A stretch of DNA of 64,000 bases from Pithys albifrons albifrons (Eukaryota > Chordata > Aves > Passeriformes > Thamnophilidae), in the NCBI RefSeq assembly GCF_047495875.1, contig NC_092460.1, positions 9,228,520 through 9,292,519 on the forward strand, given 5' to 3'. The notes under the pieces are model-generated. The model worked only from the letters and a program-made list of their open reading frames with translations. It ran no database searches and was not told the DNA's origin. Numbering within the stretch: position 1 is the stretch's first letter; each line of letters begins with the position of its first letter. A program made the position numbers and the translations under genes. Of this stretch, positions 49,557 to 62,195 are shown in pieces.

Positions 49557-52500
49557 AAACTCAGCTGGTGCTTGGAGACTTTCCAATCGGCTTGAATGAT
49601 TAATGTGATGCCACTGACTTGTTTTGTGTTTGTACTAACAAAAAAAAAAAGCACAATTCATGTTTTCCAAAGAGTCAGTTAGGTATCTCTGATTGACCAT
49701 GCCATGTACGTTTTAAATTGTCCTTTGTGTGCACAAAATGTATAGCAAAAAGGAAGCATTTCCACAGAGATGAATGGAACATTCAAGGTTAGAGACACAG
49801 GCAAAATACCGCCTCTCAGCAAGCTGTGTATTAGACTACAATCATTGCAAAGCCAGGTCTTAATATCTTACATTTATTTAAGGGAAAAGATTTGTTCTTT
49901 TGCCTGCTATTTATTTAGCTAGTCTAAATTCAGTTTGAATAGCAAAACAGCTTTCCCAGTTTAGCTGCATTATCAAGTCAAGGTCATTCCCCTCAGAGAA
50001 AGATCAAGATCCTCTACAAGGGAGAAAAAAAGAAATTACTCTCTCCCCCTGATTGATCTACTCAACATCATTAGCGAAGGGTAAGAGATATCTAAACATG
50101 CTCTGCAGTCCATTGATGTGCATAGTGTTTTTTGGTGTGAAACAGAAGGAAGTTATGCAACTACCTTGAGGGTAAAAACTGTTCCTTTAGCAGTGTTTGG
50201 ACATATAACAGAGTTGGGAATATGGGAGAATCCTGGAGGGCTCCTACAAGCTGCATGTTTATGAGTCGATAAAGTGATAAAGAAATGCAAATCAATAGAG
50301 CTGCATTATGTGCTGCTTCCCAGGTGAGAGTTCAGGCTTTTCCAACATTTTAATGTTATAATAATATCTATATAATAATATCTGTAGACATTTGATAGTA
50401 CTTAATAGCATGTAATAACTGTTTGTGCTTAAACTCGCTAGACTAAGACATGCCATTGTAACCCTAAAACTCAGAGACAGAAGGCAAAAGACACAGGGGC
50501 TACACCCAGAAAGGGGAGCTTTCATACCAACCAATATATATTGCATTATAACCCCAACAACAACAAAAACTATAACATTAATGTTTGTGATTTTATCCTT
50601 CTATCAGAGGAAAAAAAAAGTCACCTGAAAGCCTGAGAGTGAAGGTCAGCCTTTCCCAGATAGCCTTGCTGCAAGCAGACAGACCATTACCAGGGAACCA
50701 GAATTTGTTCCAAGGGTTAAAATTACTCATATTGAGAGAGAGGGGAGCTGTCCATGTGCTCAGCAGTCCCAAGAGTGTGAAGACAGGAAACTGGGCTCAG
50801 CTGCAGCAGCATGGCCAGGGGACAATGCTCCCCATCCAGAGGCACTGTGGGATCTCCAGGGCAGGAGCAGCTTCCTGTGATTTATTTGAGCAAAAGCAAA
50901 TACAGCTGAACCCCAGAGAGGCAAGTGACCATGAACTACATTTAGGGCAGCATTGCAAAATGAGCACAAGGCAAGAATGCCAGTGCCTGAGGAGGCTTTA
51001 GTCAGCTGTCCTGAGGAGATGACACCACCAGGGTGATTTACTCACTGGACCCCTAGCCCAGCCTATGCAGGAGCCCAGTGGAGCACACAGAGAGCTCAGA
51101 GCCTCCAAGGCACCTCCCTGCCCATGCATGAACACATGTGTGCCTATAGACAGAAAATACACATATGCACACCCCTTGGTCCCTTATAATTTAATCAGCC
51201 GGACCTTGAAGCTTTCTATTTCAAGGATACCTGGAAAAGGTCTGCAAGGGTTCAGCTGCTTTTAAATTGTAGCTTTTTTTATCTACTGAAAGTTTAACCA
51301 GTGATCACTGTGAAAACAACCATTGTATCCACAGTAAGCTCTAAGATCCAGGGGGATCAGCACCTCTGGAGGACTGAAGGTGCTTTTCCTGTCTCCACCA
51401 TGCTCACAGGTAAGCAGTGACAGCTCCACTGGCCCCATGATGTGTTGGTGGGGCGGGAAACTGCTCTCAGAGTGGCTCAAGGATGGGCCAGTGCAGCTTA
51501 AACTTGTCTACTGGCAGTGTCCTGTAGAGACCACACTGCAAAATGGGCTAAAACAGTCTCCTCTGCTGCCCTGCCTGGCCACTGCCCAGGCCAAGGACAG
51601 AACAGCCCTACTATCGCCTGCAATTACAGAAAGTAACAATAATAGCAATCTGCCTCCTTTGCCAGCTCACCCAGATCACTGACAGCCCATTTCAGATCCC
51701 CACAGCCACATTCACCCCGCTAGTAGTGGCGAGTCAGTGGGCCCACACTGCCCTTACCCATGGCAGGAGGAGAAGATACCCAAAGCGGGAGCAATGCAAA
51801 CCAGAACCCAAATCCTAATGAACCAGTAAAGAAAAACATTGCAGAAAGCCCCCTGAGATCCCTGCCTGCTCCTCTGACTCACATGCCAAGCAGCTCCAGC
51901 AGCACATTGCTGGTTATCAGTGCTGCAAATCAAAGCGGAATTAGCATAATTGTTGAAGTCTGGGGTTTGTTTTTACTGAGGCAGTATACAAGCTGATGAC
52001 ACTGGGGTTTTTTAACACCAGCCTAATTTCCAACACAGTGCTCACCTATGCTCAGTTGCAGCCATGTTAATGGCAACTTTCTTCGAAAGAAAACCAAATT
52101 GTTCCAGGAACGAGTCTGAATTCAGCAATATTTCTGTCAATCCAGCAGGCTGCCTTTCTTTCTGCCTTCCTTAGGAGACAATCATTGCCTGCTGAGACTT
52201 TATGCATAGATTGCTAACTTGCTGTGCATATGCTGATGCAAAGAATGAGCTTTGTAATTTAAATAACAGACTGTGGAATAGAGGACAGACAAACACAGTC
52301 ATTCACCCAGCTGCAGAAAACTGACAGCGAAGACTCCAGCAGAAAGGTGGAGAAATGTATTGCTTGTTCAGGGAACACATTCTGCAGCCATGACCATCAC
52401 TTGCAGGACACGATATGTGAAATAAAGGAGAACATAATCAACATCCCAAAATAGAAGAGTTTGTGCAGTATTCTGCTCAGAACAGAGACACCTTCTGACT

Positions 52501-53189
52501 TTTACTGCCTACCGTTCTTCCACATGACTGGATCTTGAGTTCACCTCTGTTCCTTACTACCAGAAGACTGGAGAAATAAAGTGAGATTTGGTAAAATCTT
52601 GGTCGTGGTGCCTGGGAAGAGCAATAGGGCAATACCCATCAGCTCAAGGGTGACAGCTCCCCTCTGCCAGGCAGCATCATACCCACCAACACTTCCTGCA
52701 TCAGCAAGGGGCTCCCTCAATCTCCAGCTGGGCCTTTTGCCCCTGGGCACATTGTGATTTACCTCCAGGCACCGGCTGCCCACTGGTGGTGTGTCCCACA
52801 GTTCCCCTGGGCCTGCAATGAGCATTCTGGGAGCCCACAGCTGGACCAGTACATCGGGAGCACCACCCCTACAGCCCAGAGCAAGAGGGTCATGCTGCTC
52901 ATGACAGGAGGAGCTCTGAGAGATCCCATTAGCAGGCACAGAGCCAGGGAGAGCCTTTCTGGGGATGGATGGGGCTCACAGATAAAGCAGAAGAGGGTGT
53001 AGGAGGACAGGAACATGGACCAAGGTTGGACAGAGCCACAGCACTGCACGACGACTGAGCCTAGTGAGGATTTATCTTGCAGAGCAAACCAAGGGCTCTG
53101 CTCTGTAGACAATAAAAATGACAGCTAGAATACAGAAAATAACTGCAAATACCTGTTCAGGTAAAATAAACCTCCCTAATCTGGTATGT
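49557..53189. other. Gene-free stretch, nothing recognised
   Basis: AT-rich sequence to about 50600, then GC-richer DNA. ATAATAATATCT is directly repeated near 50355-50385. A good 5' splice-site word (CACAGGTAAGC) lies near 51404-51416 without an identifiable exon before it. GC-rich open frames at 52541-53112 run on both strands, which argues against coding. Confidence 0.5.
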
Positions 53190-53270
53190 CTTATTTGCAT
53201 AACAACAAAGTCTTTGTTGTTTTTTTTTAAGGTTGATAAATACCTTTTCTTTTTGAAAAGAAACAAAGTC
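53190..53270. promoter_or_regulatory. POU-SOX composite with SOX/TCF palindrome
   Basis: An octamer ATTTGCAT (53193-53200) is immediately followed by AACAACA. Read on the minus strand this matches 13 of 15 bases of the SOX2-OCT4 composite consensus CTTTGTTATGCAAAT. Directly overlapping is a perfect 21-bp palindrome, AACAACAAAG-T-CTTTGTTGTT (53201-53221), which presents two opposed CAAAG cores of SOX or TCF/LEF type. A third AACAAAG lies at 53262-53268. The neighbourhood (about 53100-53380) is AT-rich with further homeodomain cores (CTAATTAAATTAG). Binding and enhancer activity are inferred. Confidence 0.45.
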
Positions 53271-56050
53271 TCTGACAAGGCCTTTAATCATCAAATCAGT
53301 ATAAACAACATTATAATACATTAGACTTGGAAATGATAATCTGTGATTATGCACCAGCTAATTAAATTAGTACTGACAGCTTTCAAAGAGTAGGAGAAAA
53401 AGGCAAAATACATCCCTTGCTTTCAGGGATGATTTTCCCTAGAAGAAGTGAAGTCAGATGAGCTATAAGTGTTTTTTACCTGAGAATGAGGATCCACACA
53501 GGAAACTCCTCCACCTGAAGCACAACCCCTCCTGATGCTTGGCAGGAAAACCATTTCAAAAGCAGGAGCTAAGCCAGGTCAGCTGTGAGTAATAAGCAGC
53601 AAGTTAAAGTCCTCCTTAAAATAAAACCCAAGGTGTTTGCCCTGGAAAAGAGTAGATACAGCTGCTGTGCCACTGAGTGAGCACTACCAGCCTTTTGGAA
53701 ATAACTTGAGTTTCATTGTTCAGGAAGATGAAAGGCTTCACTTGGCTGGAGAACAGCCTTAAACCAATTCATAAACAGGAGCAAGACAAACTGTATTTAT
53801 GCATAAGTAGCATTAATAGCCTCTTTGAGGGTTCTAATAATTTAGTGTTGCTATGCAACACACAGGCTCAAACCTGACTCCAGTAGCAGCAACAAAGCAG
53901 ATCCTCTGCTGGCATTTGTAGGACCTGGAGAGACCCTGTGCAGACAGTGGTGATTGCATCCAGCACAGTGTCCCAGCTGTATACTGCCAAGTGAACTGAG
54001 GCTAAAATGCAGCATAAGCATCCCAACCACTGCTGTGCACGCCTATGTTTCCATCCCAGGGAATAATAGCAATTGTGAAAACAGAAAGTCTCCCAACCCA
54101 AACTCGCATCATATACAACACTTGTCAACTTGTCAAGATGTTACTTTATATAAATGAGCTTAATTTACATGTTAATAACACTAAAAACCAGAGTGTGAGA
54201 GGGAGAGAGGAGACTGAAGAGAAAGTGAAGTGAGGAGGAAATAAACGAAACTTCCATTTAAAACCTTGTCAGATGTGGAAATTTTGAAGTGTTTCAATAA
54301 ACTCAGAATAAAATCCATCCATTGATTTTACTTGAATTTCATGGGAGGATTCTCTAGTTACACACGGACTTTTCACCTTCTGGAAACTCTTGCAGGTAGC
54401 TGCATTTTGTTCATGACAAACCTTGACTGTTGTGATTTTGCTTTTTCATCACCAAAGTCCCACCTGTGCCTGCAAAAGCCAAACATCGTGCAGAGTCAGC
54501 GCCTCACCCTGCCAAAAAACCTGCAGCATGACTCACAGTCTTGCCAGGATTCACAGGGGACATGTTCACTTCCCAGAGTAGAGGAGGTGGCTGGCTGTGA
54601 TTAGAAGTTGGAGTCTAAATGTAGTAGGGAGAAAAGAAGCAAAAACAGAAATGCTGCTTTTTCAGCTGCAGGAGCTGGAAAAGGAAACACCACTGCTGTC
54701 CCACTTGGGTCAGCAGGGCTGCAGAGGGTTCTGTGGTGGAGGCACCAGAAATGGAAAAGAACAGACAGGCAGCTCCTGAGGTGTGGCAGCCACACATGGA
54801 CACACTGACAGCTCCTGAACTGAGTGTTCTTATCCCCACCTCAACCAATACTTTTCTCCTCCTCACTTGCACTTACACCTACATGTAAACATATAGCAAT
54901 GGGCTCTCAGCCAATCCAACCACCTTACCCTTTCACAGCACACATCTGGGATTTTCAGAGCATTCTTCCTTATAACCTTTTGCTTTCATATAGTGAACTC
55001 TCCCTTCTTTAAAAGCCTCAATTAAATGGTTATGTGCAGGCACGTGGCCATGATAAGTGGGCTTGAAGTGAATATATGGAGAGAATTGGGTGGAACAAAG
55101 CCAGTCAGCTATGTGTGTTTCTGTGAGAGGAAAGCTGGAGAAGGAGGGAAGACTTGTTAATATTCATTCAAAAGCTAAAAAATCAGTTTGTGGTGCAAGT
55201 GGCAGCAGCCAACAATGTCAGCCATCCCACATTGTCACAGGTCATTTTGCTTTAGCTACCCATCCACAGCAAAAAAACCCAGCAAAACTTGCAGGATCAG
55301 TTCAACAATTCAGCTTAAGAGACAGCAGAAAACATTTTTTCTGTATTTAATAACTTTGTAATAAATGGCCTGTGTCATCAGTTCAGCATTTGTGTTTGCC
55401 AGAGTGTTTCAGGGGTAAAGTAAAAGTAAAATTAAAGCTTTCTTCTGACTCTTTGTACTTGGCCATATCACATCCTTGCAAAGTTGCATAATCAGTTCAT
55501 TTAAGAATGAAAGGACAGATAGAACACCCTTCCCAAAGGGCCCCTCCTAGCACAGGCAGTGCAGGAGCAGAGGTGACGTGGAAAGCTGTAATTAAAAGAA
55601 ATCTTACCCAGGACTTGTAGCCCCTCTACAGCTACACTTATTTAGAGAAGTGTGGGCAGAGGCCCCTCTTCTTCCCTCTCCCCTTTCCCAGGGCTCAGGG
55701 TTGGGTATTTTCAGAAGCAATACAGCCCCAGAACAGAGCTCCAGAGATGCCACTCAGCACAGCCAGGGACATATTCCAGGGACCCCTTTCCTCTCCACAG
55801 AGCTCTTGCCTGGGTCATGAGGGGATGTAGGTCCATCAGGTGTACTATGTGCAAAACACTCAACTTTTAAGAGCCACCGAAGGCAACTTTCTGTCCTTCC
55901 AATGTACATCAGATAAACAAACGGATTGTAGAATAACAAAGAAATATAACCAATGCCAGAGAAAGTCCTGCAGCCAGCAAGTATCTCCTGCATATTTTAT
56001 CTTATAATCCACTGCACTAATACTTAACTACCACACCAAGCAGGTGGAAG
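53271..56050. other. Gene-free stretch, nothing recognised
   Basis: After a homeodomain-core word CTAATTAAATTAG near 53359 the sequence is ordinary unique DNA. Frames of 60-90 codons on both strands at 54330-54870 overlap and match nothing known to me. Confidence 0.5.
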
Positions 56051-56171
56051 TTTGAGGGCCATTGAGCACTGTGAATTTTCCCAATGCATCACAATTACCA
56101 AAACACCTGTGCTAAATAACTTTGCGCTGAGCCACTGTGAAAATTCACAGAGTGCTCAATAGCCCTTGAAA
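56051..56171. repeat. Long imperfect hairpin (about 30-bp arms)
   Basis: The left arm (56051-56080) and right arm (56139-56171) are reverse complements over about 30 positions. An uninterrupted 9-bp block (ATTGAGCAC) and an 11-bp block (TGTGAATTTTC) are separated only by a 2-nt insertion in the right arm. Outer pairing continues with a 1-nt gap and a few mismatches. The loop is 58 nt. The form suits a MITE-like DNA-transposon relic, a microRNA-like hairpin or a cruciform-forming regulatory element. No named transposon end or obvious target duplication was recognised. Confidence 0.8.
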
Positions 56172-56814
56172 TTTCTCATTTCTAACTGGCAGCAGAGTGG
56201 CTGAGTGCTCACACATCACACCGCAGCACAGCACACACGGAAACTGCTTCAGGACCTCGTAAAGGCCCTTTTCTCCTCGGCAGGATGTTATGCCATCCCT
56301 GTGATTTTCAGGCTGCTCCTACTTTGTCTCCACAATTACACTCACTTGGAGCTCATGAACTTTGTGTGAGCAGACTCCAAATGCAGCCAAACTCCACTGT
56401 CCCTCCTTCCCAGTCCAGCATAGCTACCTGTCTCGGGACTTTCTTTTTCTTCTTGCAGAGCCAGGACAGATGCCAAGTTAGAGGCACAAAATGCGCATGG
56501 GCCATGACAGGCAGAACAACAGCTTGGGACTGGCCTCTCCATGCTCCTTATCCCCTTTTCATGCAGACACCAGAATGGCATTAAGGGCTCAGCTACCCTC
56601 TGGACACAGCAGCAGCTGAGGACAAGTTCAGCCCTGGGATGCACAAAGAAGGGCAAGGAGCTTAAAGAGCTGTGGTAGAAGACATGAAAGACTACACAAG
56701 CCCATGCTGCATCCAGCTGGAAAAGAGGACAAGAACAAATTGTAGGGGTTTCAGCAGGAAAAAGCAAGAAGAATAGGAGGTTGATAATCTTCCCTTACAA
56801 TGGGAAACTAGAGA
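56172..56814. other. Gene-free stretch, nothing recognised
   Basis: Contains a 141-codon minus-strand open frame (56342-56767), cysteine- and serine-rich, with a plus-strand frame over the same bases and no known domain. It is treated as non-coding. Confidence 0.5.
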
Positions 56815-57100
56815 CATTCCATTTAGTCTGTCCCTGGGAAGGTTAAGAGATGACTCAGGAGTGGTCAGCAAACGCCTGTGCAGAGAGAGAAGTAATAAGA
56901 TGAGGCTCCTTAATCTGACAGACTAAAGCATCTTGAGACCCAGAGGCTGGAAACTCAAGGCATTTGTAGAGAAAAATAAAATTGGTCTTGGTGCAAAACA
57001 ATTAAGGTAATTAATTAACCACTGGAACGGTTTACCTGAGAATGAGACAGATTCTCTGTCACTTCAGTTCTTTAGATTGGACCTCTGTGGGACACCTAAA
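56815..57100 (+). mobile_element. Old CR1/L3-like LINE 3' remnant
   Basis: The order of phrases follows the 3' region of ancient amniote CR1 elements. GGCTCCTTAATCTGACAGAC is followed by CCCAGAGGCTGGAAACT, then GGTAATTAATTAACCACTGG, AACGGTTTACCTGAG and GATTCTCTGTCACTTCAGTT. Substitutions are far more numerous than in the other CR1 copies, which suggests a much older insertion. The terminal repeat is not recognisable. Edges are approximate and the subfamily is unknown. Confidence 0.65.
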
Positions 57101-59150
57101 CTCCACCAGAGCATCTGGGTTTTGTAGACTGGATGGGGAAGGTGAAGTCCCACAGGAAAAATTGCTTTTGTAGGCTATTGGGAGCTCCTTCCATGTAGCT
57201 AGTCCAGAACTGGACATCTTTGGAAGTCAGACAGCAACGGCAGCCAGATGCCGCTGTGTTAGACACAAATACAGAAGTAATAGCACAAAGAAGTGAGAAT
57301 GATTTAGAAAATATAATGTATCTCATCAGATTGTCCCTTGAGCCTGACAGGGTAATGCAGAGCTGTGCCCAGCCCTGCTCTCTGCCACTCTGCTGCTTAG
57401 AAAAGAGCAGAGCACAAAAAAACCATCAGCTAATAGATGGAGGCTGAGCACATCTCCTCTGTGTCCCAGTCCCACCACTCCCATGGAGGACTGTGAAACC
57501 ACAACATATCCTGTCATGCAGGGCTGTGGTTTCCACAGACTGGGTGCTCACCAGCCACTTCCAGATCCTCTGTGGGACTGCAGAGCATCACTTTGGTCCT
57601 GGCCCTGAGGCTCAGTGCTTTCCCAAGGAACCATTCCACTTGTCAGCTCCATGCAACTGCCCTCAGCAAAGGTCCTTGTGCTTAAAGAAATAGACTGAAA
57701 GCAAGAGTTCAGATTAGAAATCGGCCTTAATAATTGCCCTGGCTTTCCACGGGCAAAGGCAACGCATGTGCTCACATTCTCAACTTCTGTAGCTCCCAAG
57801 GCAGCCCCAGAGCACAACTTCAGCTTCTCCGTCAGGCCTCAACACTTATTTTAGCAAGTTGTCATGATAATGAAGTTGAAATTCTATAGCCATTCTGTTG
57901 ATAAAAGTACTATAAACCTAATTTTCAGGGTTGCTTAGCTCATCACTAAAAGGTTCGCTGCATCTCTACCAACATCCAGCTGAAATCCAGATTATTTTTA
58001 AGAAATGACTCTTTAGAAGCCTTTGACTTTTATGTTACTTCTTTTATTTTATAAAAAGCATGTTTTGGAGCCCTTGACACAAATAAGATGTGAATTTCAA
58101 TGGTACAAACTTAAATGTGTTTTAGACTTACTGATGTTTAAGAACAATTATTTTTGCTACATTAGCATTGGAATGTTGGGACAAACCCCCAATTTTCTTA
58201 AGTGGTTTTCTATTAATTAATACTCTACATAAATCTTATTATCAAATTATATAAATATGTCAATGCAGTGATACAAAGTAAAACAAGCATAAACAAAACT
58301 ATCACATATGTGAAAACAGACAGGGAGGATAAAAACCTGCCTGGACAGGCACAACATCCCCCAACCCTTCCCTAAGTGATCTATCACACACAGACTCCTC
58401 AAAACAAGAGGCAAAAGAATCCAGAAAACCAAGCTCTGAAAAAGTAACTTTCTGCTTAATCCACTTCGTGGAAGATTCCCATCTCCACAAAAGCAACTGA
58501 AAAAACCCAAGTCCCCCAAACATTCCACTCACAATCTATGCTGAGGGCCCGTGAGCCCCACCTGACCCCCATCTCCCGCTGCTGAGATCCCTCCTCCATG
58601 CTGGGATGCAACAGGGAAGGATGCGCTCCTCCTCAGGGCACACATAGCCTGCATGAGCTCCAGCAGCATGGCCAGGACCTGGGCTCTTCCCAGCCTGGCT
58701 CTCTTGGGGCCACAGGCATCTGCTGAATATGCTCTTGCTCTCTGCCACTGCTCATCCTCAGAAAACACAACTGTGACCTCAATGCTGCTTCACAGATTGT
58801 GAAACAACTGCCTGAGCAATAAAACAATTCACATCTTCCACGTGTTTCGGTTTATTGCTAGGAAATAACAAAAAAAAAACCAAAAAACACATTATCTTCC
58901 TCTGAGTGTTTAAAGGACTTACTTCACTGATTGCCCAGGCTTTCATTTTCGTAAAGCAACCCTAAAAGGGTGGTATTGCAATTTACCATCAAATAACCAC
59001 AGGATTGCAGCCAAAGACCACTGTGGACTGTCCAGAAGTCTCATGACTTCACTATAATGCAATGGGAAGGACTAATCAAAGTCCCATTATAACTATAACA
59101 AACTAAATGACCTGAGTCATTAGGTCAGTGTCAACAGAAGTGATTCTCAA
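57101..59150. other. Gene-free stretch, nothing recognised
   Basis: A CpG-poor, AT-rich interval at about 57840-58250 contains CTATTAATTAATAC and ATTATTTTT words and may be conserved non-coding DNA. A GC-richer patch at 58530-58790 has open frames in several minus-strand phases without a known product. Confidence 0.5.
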
Positions 59151-59154
59151 ATAT

Positions 59155-59210
59155 CTGAGTTGGAAGGCTTACACAGACACCATTCCCTATGCAGGAGCAA
59201 GAGACCACTC
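59155..59210 (-). mobile_element. Possible very short CR1 remnant
   Basis: CTGAGTTGGAAGGC followed by ACACAGACACCATTCCCTA and TGCAGGAGCA resembles the reverse complement of the last about 60 bp of CR1. It is short and diverged, so the match may be accidental. Confidence 0.3.
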
Positions 59211-59368
59211 TGAATGTCAATGGAAGGTTGTTTGGTTTTTAATAGGCACCTGAGTTTTATTTGGCTGCCTTCTAAATTATTCCTCCCTCCTTTCTGATTA
59301 GGAGAGCTTTCAAATCTTACACAGAGGGCTCTCAGGCTCTTTGTTCTTCAAGAATTCTTTTCTCATTT

Positions 59369-59398
59369 AAAAAAAAAAAAATAAAAACACACAAAACC
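59369..59398 (+). repeat. A-rich tract
   Basis: A run of 13 A residues followed by TAAAAACACACAAAA. Low-complexity DNA without a recognised retrocopy upstream. Confidence 0.85.
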
Positions 59399-60725
59399 CC
59401 AGCATCTGCAAACAGAAATGCAGGAAGACAGCCAAAAATCAGATCATGAGCATTAACATTTAACTATGGCTGTAAGTCACTGTGTGCCTGTACACATCTT
59501 GTATAAAGGCAGAGGCCCTTATGCTCCGTGTCCCCTGGAAGTAGGCAAGTACACATGCTCCATTCATAATTAATGGCCCAGCTTTTCCAAAAGCACTAAC
59601 AACGGCATCTGCTTCTGTCAGTGGAGGGTTTGACCCTCAAGGTTTTGCTTCACCAGACTAATGCTCTGCCTGCAAAGTAGCCACGTAGGACATGCTGGAG
59701 ACAGGCTTTATCACCTGTATCCCAGATGGATCCAAGCCAGCAGCAAACAGAACCACACTTGTCCTCTGAAATCAATGCTTGCTTTGGCACCTGTTTTGAG
59801 GGCAGTGAGCTTGGCCTCCAAACACTCAGGTTTCCAAGGCACTCAGGGCTTAGGATGGGGACTAAGACCTCCTGAAGCCTCCAGCAAGCTGAGAGCCCTC
59901 AGCATCCCTGCCAAACTGAATTACTACATGGTTTTAAGTCATTGTACCACCCTGAGGACAGACCATGGTCACTGCAGAGCTATGCCTGCACCAGTCAGTC
60001 AGCACTTCAGCTCTCAGCAGGACAGCACCAATGCTCCTGGCAGGCAGGTTGTTACTCAAAGGCATCAAAAGCCACCTGCAAATGGGCTGATTGGTTTTAT
60101 TGGCTTGTTACCTGGTCCATGGAGTGAGACATGCCCTGAGTATATTTGTTCTGCTGAGCTAACCAGAAAGAAAGTCTCCCCAAAGCAGACTCTCTACTGC
60201 CAGAGGCCTGATTCCAGTGAGTTTCTGATTTTTAAGAGAACACAAAACTGTTGGCTAGTCCAGACTCAACCTGAAAACAACTCCCCATTCTTTTTTCTCA
60301 TAGCTTTTATTTGTGCTTTTCTTCAAAGCCCCCAGTTATGCCCCCTTGAGAGGCTTCTCAACAAGAAAAATAAAAGCTTGGCTGCACCAGATAGTATCAG
60401 AGGCTCTGGATGTGCCTCAGGAGAGCCCTCCATGCCATGGACCTCCCCAGTTGCTGGGCCAACAGTTGCTGCAGACAGATGCTGACAGCTGCTCTCAAAG
60501 GCAGCCAGAGACATGGCTCCCCACTATGGATTACATCCCATCTTTAGTTGACAAGGTGACATTAGGTCATACATTTGACTTAATGATCTCATAAGTCTTT
60601 TCCCTCTGTTTCTCTCTGATTTTTCATGATTCTTTTGTACTTTGGAGAGATCTGTGTAAAACTCTCAAGGGATGACATGAAGGGAACAAAGCTGGATAAA
60701 AACCTAGAGTACTTACCAAACTGAC

Positions 60726-60752
60726 AAAAAAAAAGAAAGGAAAGAAAGAAAA
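60726..60752 (+). repeat. GAAA-rich microsatellite-like tract
   Basis: Nine A residues, then GAAAGGAAAGAAAGAAAAC, a short purine-only tract. Confidence 0.85.
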
Positions 60753-62185
60753 CATCAAGCCAAGCCAAATATCCCTCTACTTTTGCGTGCTTTGTTTCAG
60801 TAAGTTTACTTTATGATTCATTTGTAACAAACTGGGATAGATAATGAGTATTTGCATCACAAACTTCTGTGTGCTTAAGAAATCACTCATGTTTCACAAG
60901 GAAGGATTGGATAACAAAAACATGGCCCTCTCATTTGCAAAAGCGTTTAGTGGTCTAAGCAAGAGTGGAAATCTCTCAAGCAGCACTGAACTGAGCTCCA
61001 GCAATGAAATCATGTCAGCACCAAAGCATTCCAGCCCTCTGAAGACAGCCCACTCCATTGCATTCAATCCTGCCTGGATGTCCTGAAAGAACATTACATG
61101 ACAGCTTTGGGGCAGCTGCCTCCCAAGTGGGTGGCCCAACAGGCCTCCCAGAGGATGCTGCCAACCCCATCCTAAAAGTCACAGGATGGCAAAGGTCTGA
61201 GGCTGCTGTTGTCTAAGCATCTTACTCATTGAGCTCAATGATAATCCTTCAGTTCAGGGTCAGGTGTAGCTCTACCAGATCATCCAGGCTCCTTTAAATG
61301 TCACAGCCCAAGATCTCCAGGCTTTGCAAACACAAAGGTAAACATCCCCCATCACAGGCTGCTCACATTTTCAGCTGAATGCCAAGTGGACAAAGGCAAA
61401 GGGGAAGCAAAAAGAGGTGATACCACATTAAACCAAAAGAGGCTTTGCAGGTGAGTTCAGCACCCATGCAACACTAGTCCTTATCACTGTGAAACTCCAT
61501 CATCATTCTGGTTTCCTTACATTCTTAATATTTTACTCACAATTCTACAAGGACTCAAGTCTCTACAAAGATATTAGACTTTCCAAAAATTCAAGACTTC
61601 TACATGCTAATCCTTGGCTGTGCCTGTCACTTGTCTCCTTCAGTCAGGATCAGAAAATGCCCCAGGGAGGCAGGGAACAATCACACCTCCCCCTCTGCTG
61701 CCCACCCTGCTCCCAGGAGCTGCTTCAGGAATGATAACCACAGTGTTGGAGAGGGCATCTCCCATGTGACTGGCAGCTAGAATTGAGCTGAGCAAGCAGG
61801 AAAAAAGCATCTAGGACTAAGCTGCAGGTGTTACGATAATTGTAAGAGTTTGGCAAACGATGGGAACAGTACATGTTTCTAAAATGACAGCACAGGCTTT
61901 TATACTTTCACTGCATATCTGTGCATCAGTGTCTCAGCCACCCTCCCAGGCATTCTGAAAGTACACCAGAGCCACACAAAACCTTTGAGTGAAGTTCCAA
62001 ACATTCAGCAAAGTGATAAACAGGATCACAACCTGCTCTGCTCTCTCACACCGACTAGACCAGCTGCTAAGGATGGGCACATGTAGCACAGTGAGAGGTG
62101 ACTTGGGGGATTGCTTCCTGGTGCTGTGGCCATTACAGAACTAGGACCCTGTCCCTGCTGGACACTTTAAGCTATTTGGCTGAAT

Positions 62186-62195
62186 CCCCCCCCCC
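62186..62195 (+). repeat. Poly(C) run
   Basis: Ten consecutive C residues, the longest C homopolymer noticed here. Such runs are also prone to sequencing length errors. Confidence 0.9.

Larger units (their letters stand above)
59211..62185. other. Gene-free stretch with one long open frame
   Basis: No recognised gene. The interval 59634-60485 is open in one plus-strand frame (reported as a finding). A-rich (59369-59398), GA-rich (60726-60752) and C-rich (62186-62195) tracts are listed separately. Confidence 0.45.

Noticed and set aside
51400..51420. Strong 5' splice-site word (CACAGGTAAGC)
   Set aside because: No convincing acceptor or coding exon upstream; isolated donor matches are expected by chance in 64 kb.
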